Assembly (NCBI GenBank): GCA_019113455.1
Contig: DXHG01000202.1
Location: 1-7,890, forward strand
DNA length: 7,890 nucleotides
Reading direction: 5' to 3'
Source of the DNA: Candidatus Treponema faecavium
GTDB taxonomy: Bacteria > Spirochaetota > Spirochaetia > Treponematales > Treponemataceae
The translations under genes were made by a program, and so were the position numbers. Below are positions 1-6,151 of the stretch, piece by piece. The notes under the pieces were generated by a model that saw only the letters and a program-made list of their open reading frames with translations, was not told the origin of the DNA and did no database searches. Position 1 is the stretch's first letter. The number at the start of each line of letters is the position of its first letter.

Positions 1-191
1 AGTTTGTAAATTGGGAAATTATATTTAAATGAAGAATTTCTTAGTGGAATATGCGGATAAATAATAGATACCTGATAGCCATCAGCGGCAAAACGGTTTG
101 CATATTCATAGACAACTTTGTATCCGCCACAAGGCTCTAGATCTCTTTTAGGAAGAAAAAAGGCAATGGCTGGTTTTGAGATATTTTTCAT
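1..191 (-). CDS. Glycosyltransferase, GT4-like, N-terminal fragment (runs off the left edge)
   Basis: The 63 visible residues begin MKNISKPAIAFFLPKRDLEP and continue through a CGGYKVVYEYANRFAADGYQ segment to VSIIYP. A hydrophobic first beta strand, then a glycine-rich GGYKVVYEYAN turn/helix, then a strand ending IIYP, is the usual start of the N-terminal Rossmann domain of GT-B glycosyltransferases of the GT4/WsaF-like kind, which move a sugar from a nucleotide-sugar to a growing glycan at the cytoplasmic face. The catalytic C-terminal half is outside the window, so donor and acceptor cannot be named. The start is at 191. An in-frame ATG at 200 would add three residues, and neither has a clear Shine-Dalgarno. 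The gene starts 47 nt after the Wzi-like gene on the same strand, so co-transcription is likely. Composition is AT-rich, about 25% GC in the last 60 bases by hand count. The glycosyltransferase call is fairly secure; the subfamily is not. Confidence 0.75.
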   Translation of the reverse strand, partial: MKNISKPAIAFFLPKRDLEPCGGYKVVYEYANRFAADGYQVSIIYPHIPLRNSSFKYNFPIYK

Positions 192-238
192 CACATGCAT
201 ACTATCATATTAGTTTTACAGTTGTAGTTATATCATGG

Positions 239-1906
239 TTAAAAGCAATATTTAACTTGCAATGCTAATGCAAAATTATGTCTTCGTGGCAGATTCTGCC
301 TGTTGTATGTCGGATTAAATTCTGAACTATATACGATCTGAGCAGATGTCCGTAATGCTGGGATAAAATAGTGATTTGCGCCAATACCGATATTAAAATT
401 AGCTCTGATATTAGTTTCTACTATATCAATGAACCATGAGTAATCCATATCAGGATTCATACGCTGGATAAAAATTTGAGCATTGCCTTTTGGATAATAT
501 AATTTAAATCCGAGGTATTGACTGTTTCCGCCGGTACCAATACCCGCTCCCAGCCATTGTCCCCGATTGGTGTGTCCCTGCGTAATAATGTGATGTGCAT
601 AGAAGGTCGTATCCCACGAAATCATGTTTTCATAGTCGCGAGATGATTCCAGATTGGTTATTTCCAATAGAATTTCACCTTTCAGCACATCTGTTATATC
701 TAGGCTTTTTTTTATGCCAAATGTATACCCTTGAGTATGAAAAGGATATCTGATTACATAATCTAAACCGGGACTGAAATCATTTCTGCCCCATTCAAGA
801 TAAATATTAAGTCCTGCTTTTGGAATGTGATAATCAATAACAATGGATGCTCTCTGATCGTTTTGATCAGAACCTGCTCCGGTATCCATTGCTGGCCAAA
901 GCAAACTGAAAATTGCTCCGGTATTCATGTCGTTCCATTTGGATAACATAATTCTGTTTAATCCAATGGTTAATCCCGGTAAAAACGGTACACCATACGC
1001 AATTGTGAAACCCGTTATTAAGTTATGATCATTGTCTGATGTATTGTCAAAATAGTCAGATTCACTCAGATATCCCCACCACACGCGCAGTTCAATATCG
1101 CCAAGATACCAGTTTAGTTTTGGTATAACGATGGGCTGGCGGCGCAGCCCTATATCAAGTTTTGGATATGAAGCGGCATTATTAGAGTGTATAATTGGAT
1201 TTATTTGTGCAGGACCGAGCCATATCGGTTGCGTGCCGAAGCCAATGGTAAACGTGTACAGACTCCAGCGTATTTCAGTATCACCCCAGTCAAACGTGAA
1301 AAACGGCTTGTTCCCAAACCGCTGCGGAGCGTCAATGGAGTGTAACCCATAATAGCCGTAGTTTTCTGCTTTGTCTGCATAGTCTGCTCCGCTGTAAGCA
1401 GGCTTTACAATGTCAAACCCCATGTTCTGGCTGTAGCTGAGCTGCGGCTTTATCGTCGCTTCAAAGCCATAGCCTTCAAACCTGATGCCCGCCGTCAGGC
1501 TGGTATTGTAGCCGCGGCCCTGCCAGAGTGCGCCGTCGTTCTGTCCGTAGGGGGCTGCGGTGTTGAACGAGTTGAACCACTCAGGGCCGTATATTTTCAT
1601 CGTAATGTGTTCGTCTATGCCGCGCAGAAACCAGTTGCCGCCCTGTTCGGGCGCGGCCCACAGCGTGTATGTCGTGCCGAGGTTATTTGCGCGCCAGACG
1701 TGCGTGTCTTCAGCATCGTCGGTGAGGCGCCACACGGAATCAGACAGCGTACGATAGTTAAGGGCAGGGCGGCTTGCGTCGCCGTTAAGCGAAAGAAAAT
1801 CGTAGTATTCTTCTTCTGTCGATTTCAGCGCTTCCTGCGCGTATACTGAACCGAATACACAAACCGCCAGCGCGGCTGCCAGTTTTTGCACTGCATGGTG
1901 TTTCAT
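239..1906 (-). CDS. Wzi-family capsule-assembly-like outer-membrane beta-barrel protein
   Basis: This 555-residue protein has a signal peptide: basic HH..K start, hydrophobic LAAALAVCVFGSV, and a probable signal peptidase I site VYA|QE after residue 23. The rest is rich in alternating aromatic/polar strands and ends in phenylalanine (QVKYCF), as outer-membrane barrels do. NDGALWQGRGYN at about 123-134 and GPAQINPIIHSNNAASYPKLD at about 231-251 resemble conserved segments of Wzi-like proteins, which sit in the outer membrane and help retain or organise exported polysaccharide. In a spirochaete this could equally be an uncharacterised surface porin-like protein. An AAGGAA lies about 11 nt before the ATG. 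The gene follows the nuclease gene by 40 nt and precedes a glycosyltransferase by 47 nt, which fits a surface-glycan role. GC content drops strongly from the N-terminal to the C-terminal part, and there is an A8 homopolymer in the coding strand at 713-706. The family call is by recall only. Confidence 0.65.
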   Translation of the reverse strand: MKHHAVQKLAAALAVCVFGSVYAQEALKSTEEEYYDFLSLNGDASRPALNYRTLSDSVWRLTDDAEDTHVWRANNLGTTYTLWAAPEQGGNWFLRGIDEHITMKIYGPEWFNSFNTAAPYGQNDGALWQGRGYNTSLTAGIRFEGYGFEATIKPQLSYSQNMGFDIVKPAYSGADYADKAENYGYYGLHSIDAPQRFGNKPFFTFDWGDTEIRWSLYTFTIGFGTQPIWLGPAQINPIIHSNNAASYPKLDIGLRRQPIVIPKLNWYLGDIELRVWWGYLSESDYFDNTSDNDHNLITGFTIAYGVPFLPGLTIGLNRIMLSKWNDMNTGAIFSLLWPAMDTGAGSDQNDQRASIVIDYHIPKAGLNIYLEWGRNDFSPGLDYVIRYPFHTQGYTFGIKKSLDITDVLKGEILLEITNLESSRDYENMISWDTTFYAHHIITQGHTNRGQWLGAGIGTGGNSQYLGFKLYYPKGNAQIFIQRMNPDMDYSWFIDIVETNIRANFNIGIGANHYFIPALRTSAQIVYSSEFNPTYNRQNLPRRHNFALALQVKYCF

Positions 1907-1946
1907 CGTGATACTGATTTCCTTAACAATGTCTTAGTCTCTTTTT

Positions 1947-2786
1947 TTATAAATGGTGTTCACTCTGCTGCGCAAGCTGGCGTATGCGTTCTTCCGATAA
2001 GCCGGTAACCTGCATAATCTGTGATTCCGGCAGACCGATTCCCAAAAGATTTCGTGCTGCTTGTTCCATTCCCGTTTCAAAGCCTTCATCCCTGCCGATA
2101 GCGATGCCTGCTTCACGTTCTTCTGTCTTCATCATCTCTAACGTCATATAATCCTTCTTCCACAGATTGTTTCGTCTTGCCTCTCTTACCAACATGTCAA
2201 GCCTGCCGGTAAACTCATCTTCCGCTTGGCCTGAAGCAATGTATTTCAGTATCCGCTGTTCAGCTGTGTCATTCACCTGGTCATACGCCGTGCAGTTAAA
2301 ATATATCTCATGCACCAGATTGCTGCACTGCGCTTCAGGTTTTTCCTTAAATACTCGCTGTACCGTATACTGCGGCAAACCGTGGCTAAACGGATCAAAC
2401 ATGCATAAGAATATGATATACACGTCGGTAAGTTTTCGGTATAAGTCTCCCGCCTTGAGTGTATCAGTATCTATTGTAGACTGATAATACCGTGCGCGCA
2501 GCAACAGATCCGGCTTGTGCGATTTCTGCATCTCCATGTCGTAGACGGCGTCGCAGCCTTTTATATAGAGGTCAAAGCGGATACCTTTTGCGTCTGCGGC
2601 AACGCGCATTTCTTTTTGCGGCTGCACATGCTCAAGACGGTCTATATGTATATGCAGGAGGCGCTCGATGAACTGGCGGCAGGTGTCAAGGTCTGACAAT
2701 ACATGGCAGAACATGAAATCATTTGACAGAGGCAGCTTTTGCCACTGTTCTTCAAGGCTTTCCGCTCGTGCTTGCTCATGCTCCAT
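1947..2786 (-). CDS. Rpn/PD-(D/E)XK nuclease family transposase-like protein
   Basis: This 279-residue protein looks like a member of the Rpn recombination-promoting nuclease / 'PD-(D/E)XK nuclease family transposase' group (YhgA-like), often present in many copies in Treponema. The N-terminal LPLSNDFMFCHVLSD is the typical family opening. The nuclease core is IRFDLYIKG..YDMEMQ, with D72, E85 and Q87 fitting a D-(x)n-E-x-Q catalytic set, followed by RARYYQS, also typical. The C-terminal end carries glutamate/glycine-rich repeats (AIGRDEGFETGMEQAAR) and a helix-turn-helix-like tail (GLPESQIMQVTGLSEERIRQL). Family members cut DNA and, in E. coli, promote RecA-independent recombination. Length is normal and the frame is intact. 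An AAGGAAG about 8 nt before the ATG serves as ribosome binding site. It sits between the flippase and the Wzi-like gene on the same strand. I see no flanking inverted repeats or target duplications, so it is not shown to be a mobile unit. Confidence 0.85.
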   Translation of the reverse strand: MEHEQARAESLEEQWQKLPLSNDFMFCHVLSDLDTCRQFIERLLHIHIDRLEHVQPQKEMRVAADAKGIRFDLYIKGCDAVYDMEMQKSHKPDLLLRARYYQSTIDTDTLKAGDLYRKLTDVYIIFLCMFDPFSHGLPQYTVQRVFKEKPEAQCSNLVHEIYFNCTAYDQVNDTAEQRILKYIASGQAEDEFTGRLDMLVREARRNNLWKKDYMTLEMMKTEEREAGIAIGRDEGFETGMEQAARNLLGIGLPESQIMQVTGLSEERIRQLAQQSEHHL

Positions 2787-2880
2787 GTTGTGTTCTTCCT
2801 TATTATACTGCGCTCTTTGGCAGCCTGCATAATCTGCAAGCCGCTATGCGCATAAAACCGCGCTGCTTGCTGCCGGAATG

Positions 2881-4626
2881 TTATGATGGCGTAAGTTCAC
2901 CGTGGTGTATTTCGATGCGGCGGTCGCAGAGCTCTATCGTAGACAGCCGGTGCGCGATAACGATAAGCGTTTTGTCAGCGCTGAGCTGGTATATTTCCTG
3001 CATAATCTGTGCTTCCGTTTCGGTGTCGAGCGCGGAAGTCGCCTCGTCAAGCACAAGCACGTCAGGCTCGTTGTAGAGAGCGCGCGCGATGCCGATGCGC
3101 TGTTTCTGCCCGCCGCTGAGCTGCACGCCTCCGTCTCCGACTCGGGTATGTATGCCGTCGCGTTCCTGCAGCATGTCCCACAGCCGCACCAGTTTAAGAA
3201 TCTGCTCGATGCGCGCTTCGTCATATTCGCTGCCGAACGAGATGTTTTCCGCAACCGTGCCGTCAAACAGATATATCGTCTGCGGGATATAGCCGATACG
3301 GCGCCTCCATGCGCGTATGTTTTTGTCGGTGATCTGCACGTCATCCACATACAGCGCGCCTTCGTCAGGGGTATGCAGCCCGATAAGCAGGTCAATCAGC
3401 GTCGATTTGCCGCCGCCGCTTTCGCCCACAACGGCGAGTTTTTCGCCTTTATGGATCGTAAGCCCGATGCGGCTCAGGATGCGTTTATTTTCGACATAAC
3501 TGAATGAAATATTGTCAGCCCGTATCGTGCGCTGAAAATCAACCGGTTCGTCTCCCTCTTTGCGCACCGGCAGCTGCAGGTCCTCGTATACAATGTCCAT
3601 GGCCTTTTGGTTGTATATTAATGCGCTGATAGAACTCATGGAGCGGTTGAGCGCCGGAAGAATACGGTACATGGAAAGCGCGTAAAGAGAAATAGTCGGA
3701 ATGACCGACTGCGCCGACTGATACTGCCAGACGATATAGACAACGACGGCGATAAGCACGATGAATCCAAAACTTTCTATAAGACAGCGCGGCAGCGTGC
3801 TCATCATGGTGCTGATTATCATCGTGCGCGTTTTCTGTCTGTTTATCGAGTTAAAGCGCTTGAGCATATCCGCATCGTTGCCGCGCAGCGTGATGAACTT
3901 AAAATTGCCGAATGATTCTCCGATTGTTTTGTACAGTTTGTTGTTCGCTTCTGAGCGTATCGCTCCCTGACGGCGGTTTATCTTGGTAATAAGCCTGATG
4001 ATGACCGCGACCGACGTAGCGAGAACGGCGGTCAATATCAGCGTCATTCTGGTGTTTGCCGCAAGCATGATAATGTACAGCAGTAAAATAGTAAACGCTT
4101 CAGGGAATATCTGCAAAAAACTCAGCAGATACGTGCTCGACATATTGGCTTCTCCCATGATATGGTTGGTAAGGGTAGAAGCGTTCTGCTGTAAAAACGT
4201 GCGGTACGGCTGCTTGAGATAGACGGCAAACAGCCTGCCGCTTAAATCGTTAAATATACTGTTTGCGTACCGCGCGAGCAGATAGGAATAGATAACGTTG
4301 TACACCGCCCGGAACAGGTAAAACGCCATGATGCCGAAGCCAAAGAAAATAATAAACGTATTAGGATCTGAAAACCGCAGAAACGTGTATATGCGGCGGT
4401 ATATGCTCTCTTCATTGACAATGCCGGGGTTTGAGGCGATGGAGATAAACGGCATGATTGCCGAGATTCCGATTGTTTCTATGAGCGCGAGCAGCGTGGC
4501 AAGAATAACCAGTACTACAAATTCCGTCTTTTGCCGGTGCGACAAAAGACGGGAGAACTTTCGTATAACGGATGTATTATTATGCTCCATACAGAGTTCC
4601 AGGGCATGTGCTGCGGCAGCGTGCAT
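2881..4626 (-). CDS. ABC transporter, fused permease/ATPase, PglK-like lipid-linked glycan flippase
   Basis: A fused half-transporter, 581 residues from the chosen start. Membrane segments are visible at about 36-60, 90-118, 165-190, 195-213 and 285-302. The ATPase domain has Walker A GESGGGKST (401-409), Q-loop Q449, signature LSGGQ (503-507), Walker B VLVLDE (523-528) and H-loop histidine 559, so it should hydrolyse ATP. The N-terminal part (LALIETIGISAIMPFISIAS, the FRAVYN and YLLARY segments, LLYIIMLAANTRMTLIL) matches my memory of Campylobacter PglK/WlaB, which flips undecaprenyl-linked oligosaccharide across the inner membrane for protein glycosylation. Other lipid substrates are possible. 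The frame is open back to 4752, but the predicted promoter lies at 4743-4772, so that upstream ATG would not be transcribed. The ATG at 4626 has a good GGAG five bases upstream. The ATG at 4590 (569 residues), preceded only by a weak GGA, is the alternative and may fit family length equally well. Neighbours point to surface-glycan assembly. Confidence 0.85.
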   Translation of the reverse strand: MHAAAAHALELCMEHNNTSVIRKFSRLLSHRQKTEFVVLVILATLLALIETIGISAIMPFISIASNPGIVNEESIYRRIYTFLRFSDPNTFIIFFGFGIMAFYLFRAVYNVIYSYLLARYANSIFNDLSGRLFAVYLKQPYRTFLQQNASTLTNHIMGEANMSSTYLLSFLQIFPEAFTILLLYIIMLAANTRMTLILTAVLATSVAVIIRLITKINRRQGAIRSEANNKLYKTIGESFGNFKFITLRGNDADMLKRFNSINRQKTRTMIISTMMSTLPRCLIESFGFIVLIAVVVYIVWQYQSAQSVIPTISLYALSMYRILPALNRSMSSISALIYNQKAMDIVYEDLQLPVRKEGDEPVDFQRTIRADNISFSYVENKRILSRIGLTIHKGEKLAVVGESGGGKSTLIDLLIGLHTPDEGALYVDDVQITDKNIRAWRRRIGYIPQTIYLFDGTVAENISFGSEYDEARIEQILKLVRLWDMLQERDGIHTRVGDGGVQLSGGQKQRIGIARALYNEPDVLVLDEATSALDTETEAQIMQEIYQLSADKTLIVIAHRLSTIELCDRRIEIHHGELTPS

Positions 4627-4742
4627 ACCTTCTCCATTGGCGGCGAAAGTGCTGCGCGCCCGGGGAGAGGCAGGTAACTGCTGTCGGGTTTTCTGCGCTG
4701 CCGAAACAAGCTGCAAATCCCATGTACAGCATATGCGGCATA

Positions 4743-4772
4743 AGTATAGCATATTCGATTCAGCTGGTGCAA
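4743..4772 (-). promoter_or_regulatory. Sigma70-type promoter of the flippase gene, extended -10
   Basis: Read on the minus strand: -35 TTGCAC (4772-4767), an 18-nt spacer ending in TGC, and -10 TATACT (4748-4743), giving an extended -10 TGCTATACT. The predicted start near 4736 leaves a leader of about 110 nt before the ATG at 4626. An 11-bp palindrome GTTTATTAAAC lies immediately upstream of the -35. This promoter may drive the whole flippase-nuclease-Wzi-glycosyltransferase run. No experimental support. Confidence 0.6.
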
Positions 4773-4889
4773 TGGTTTATTAAACACCCCGCAGTGAACT
4801 GTAATCTGATGCCGCACGTGCAGCGCGCAGAATACATGCCGGTGCTCTGTTATGCTGCCCTGTATGGGCGGGCTTGCGCAGTGACGCGG

Positions 4890-5372
4890 TTACAGCGGCT
4901 TATAATAGAATGATTTTGCGTCTTTTGCGCGCATTGTGGCAAGTATGCCGTCAAGGTGGTCGTATTCGTGCTGCAGCAGTTCCGCAAGGTCATCAGCCGC
5001 GTTGATGCTTGCGTCATGCCAAGTGCGGTCGGTATAGTTGAGCCTGCAATATTTATACCGCGAAACGGCAACGCGCAGGTTTGGAAAAGACATGCAGTCG
5101 TCGAAAACTTCAATCTGCACAGGATTATGGAACAGCATGCTGGGATTGATGATGAGAATGGGCTCGGTGATATATACGTAAATAATGCGTTTTTTTATGC
5201 CAATCTGCGGAGCTGCTATCGCGCGCCCGGCGTTATGTGTGCGCCGGTACTCCATGAGCGTGTCATGCAGATCCTGCTCTATCTGGGGCAGCAAATGGCG
5301 TTCTTCCCGCGTTACCTGCATGGAACGTTCATACAGCGCCGGGTTTCCCAACAGTAATATTTCACGAATCAT
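4890..5372 (-). CDS. def: Peptide deformylase, divergent type
   Basis: This 160-residue metalloenzyme should remove the formyl group from the initiator methionine of new proteins as they leave the ribosome. The three deformylase motifs are in order: GRAIAAPQIG (49-58, normally GxGxAAPQ, so the second glycine is alanine), DDCMS (91-95, normally EGCLS, with the metal-ligand cysteine C93 kept) and QHEYDHLDG (134-142, with metal ligands H135 and H139 and catalytic E136). All metal ligands and the active-site glutamate are present, so activity is plausible. The variant motifs place it in a divergent branch that I recall as a second or sole deformylase in Treponema and some Firmicutes. No methionyl-tRNA formyltransferase gene, the usual def partner, is visible nearby. 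The start at 5372 keeps the canonical MIREI opening but has no Shine-Dalgarno and sits about 9 nt below a -10 box, so the mRNA may be leaderless. Confidence 0.87.
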   Translation of the reverse strand: MIREILLLGNPALYERSMQVTREERHLLPQIEQDLHDTLMEYRRTHNAGRAIAAPQIGIKKRIIYVYITEPILIINPSMLFHNPVQIEVFDDCMSFPNLRVAVSRYKYCRLNYTDRTWHDASINAADDLAELLQHEYDHLDGILATMRAKDAKSFYYKPL

Positions 5373-5381
5373 ACGAGCATA

Positions 5382-5410
5382 ACTATAATAGGAAGGCAGG
5401 GAATATGCAA
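5382..5410 (-). promoter_or_regulatory. Promoter of def, start point next to the ATG
   Basis: On the minus strand, -35 TTGCAT (5410-5405), a 17-nt spacer and -10 TATAGT (5387-5382). Only 9 nt separate the -10 from the def ATG at 5372, so a normal start point 6-8 nt below the -10 would leave a 5' leader of about 1-4 nt. A TATTAT overlapping the -10 (5390-5385) is an alternative with a poorer -35. The identical -35 hexamer is used before thrC. Confidence 0.5.
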
Positions 5411-5561
5411 CCGTGCAGGAACCGGTACTGAACGGTCAGGCATGGCCGTGAACAGCGGCGTTACGCCGTGCGGCGCAGCAAACACTCCGCAGGCGACCCG
5501 CAAAGAAAAACAGGCGCGTATGCAGCATAACCGCCGCCAGCGGGGCAGGCAGCTCATATCC

Positions 5562-5590
5562 TTGACGCACGCACCGCACGCGGTTAGTAT
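5562..5590 (+). promoter_or_regulatory. Sigma70-type promoter of the deaminase gene
   Basis: TTGACG (5562-5567), a 17-nt spacer and TAGTAT (5585-5590). The predicted start near 5597 gives a leader of about 36 nt before the ATG at 5633, containing GAAGG six bases before the ATG as ribosome binding site. The rest of the 260-nt gap between the divergent def and deaminase genes (5373-5632) shows no gene or clear terminator. Its open frames look like chance translations. Confidence 0.6.
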
Positions 5591-5632
5591 AGGCATATAA
5601 CTTTTCAGCGGAAACAATAAAGAAGGCAGAAC

Positions 5633-6124
5633 ATGAGCGAACAACCCTATATCCGCCCATCATGGGACGAGTATTTTATGGAAATATGCCGAACCGTAGC
5701 GAAACGCGCTACATGCGACCGCGGCCGGTCGGGCTGCGTGATTACGCTGCATAATCGGATTCTGGTAACCGGCTATGTGGGAGCGCCGTCCGGGCTTCCG
5801 CACTGCGATGACGCGGGACACATGTTTAAGAAAACCGTGCACGAAGACGGCAGCGTAACGCAGCACTGCGTGCGAACGGTTCATGCGGAACAGAACGCTA
5901 TCTGTCAGGCGGCAAAAAACGGCATTTCCATTGAAGGCGCAACGCTGTACTGCAAAATGACGCCGTGCCGCACGTGCGCGATGCTCATTATCAACTGCGG
6001 CATTGTCCGTGTCGTGTGCGAAAAGCGCTACCACGACAGCGCCGATTCTCTGGCGATGTTTGCCGCCGCAGGCGTCGAGATTACGCACTTAAGCGACGAC
6101 GTGCAGACATACGAACGCATGTAG
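5633..6124 (+). CDS. dCMP deaminase-like zinc deaminase (ComEB family)
   Basis: This 163-residue protein of the cytidine/deoxycytidylate deaminase fold probably converts dCMP to dUMP, feeding thymidylate synthesis. The opening RPSWDEYFMEIC..AKRATCDR is the standard start of dCMP deaminases. The zinc site is HAEQNAI (H84, catalytic E86) with PCRTC (C112 and C115). GYVGAPSGLPHCDD at about 48-60 is the family substrate loop, and an insert of about 20 residues (HMFKKTVHEDGSVTQHCVRT) precedes the HAE motif, as is usual for dCMP rather than cytidine deaminases. Length is normal. It is the only confident plus-strand gene here, has its own promoter and ribosome binding site, is divergent from def and ends 23 nt before the convergent thrC stop. 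A broader ComEB-type or unassigned nucleotide deaminase role is the alternative, because allosteric residues were not checked. Confidence 0.85.
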   Translation: MSEQPYIRPSWDEYFMEICRTVAKRATCDRGRSGCVITLHNRILVTGYVGAPSGLPHCDDAGHMFKKTVHEDGSVTQHCVRTVHAEQNAICQAAKNGISIEGATLYCKMTPCRTCAMLIINCGIVRVVCEKRYHDSADSLAMFAAAGVEITHLSDDVQTYERM

Positions 6125-6151
6125 CCCGCGCTGCCGCAGCGTTTGCGCTAC
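6121..6151. terminator. Hairpin between the convergent deaminase and thrC stop codons (possible shared terminator)
   Basis: An inner stem CGCTG/CAGCG (6129-6133 with 6137-6141, loop CCG) sits inside an outer stem GTAGC/GCTAC (6121-6125 with 6147-6151). The outer arms contain both stop codons: TAG of the deaminase (6122-6124) and, on the other strand, TAG of thrC (6150-6148). No T-run follows on either strand, so it is not a canonical intrinsic terminator. It could act with Rho or as a 3'-end stabilising structure. Confidence 0.35.

Noticed and set aside
1941..1948. T-run after the nuclease gene as a plus-strand terminator
   Set aside because: No hairpin precedes it, and no plus-strand gene leads into it. 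On the coding strand it is an A-run at the end of the nuclease gene.
1947..2786. Nuclease gene as a complete insertion element
   Set aside because: I found no terminal inverted repeats or target-site duplication around it. The family is transposase-like by name but is not known to need such ends.
2902..3507. Open frame of 201 codons on the plus strand inside the flippase gene
   Set aside because: It is antisense to the ATPase domain, whose Walker A, signature and Walker B motifs are all read in the opposite frame. Its translation resembles no family.
4627..4752. N-terminal extension of the flippase to the ATG at 4752
   Set aside because: The predicted -10 box (4748-4743) lies inside it, its residues are not family-like, and a strong GGAG precedes the ATG at 4626.
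5436..5663. Minus-strand open frames in the def-deaminase gap
   Set aside because: They have no ribosome binding site or family resemblance and overlap the deaminase promoter and start.
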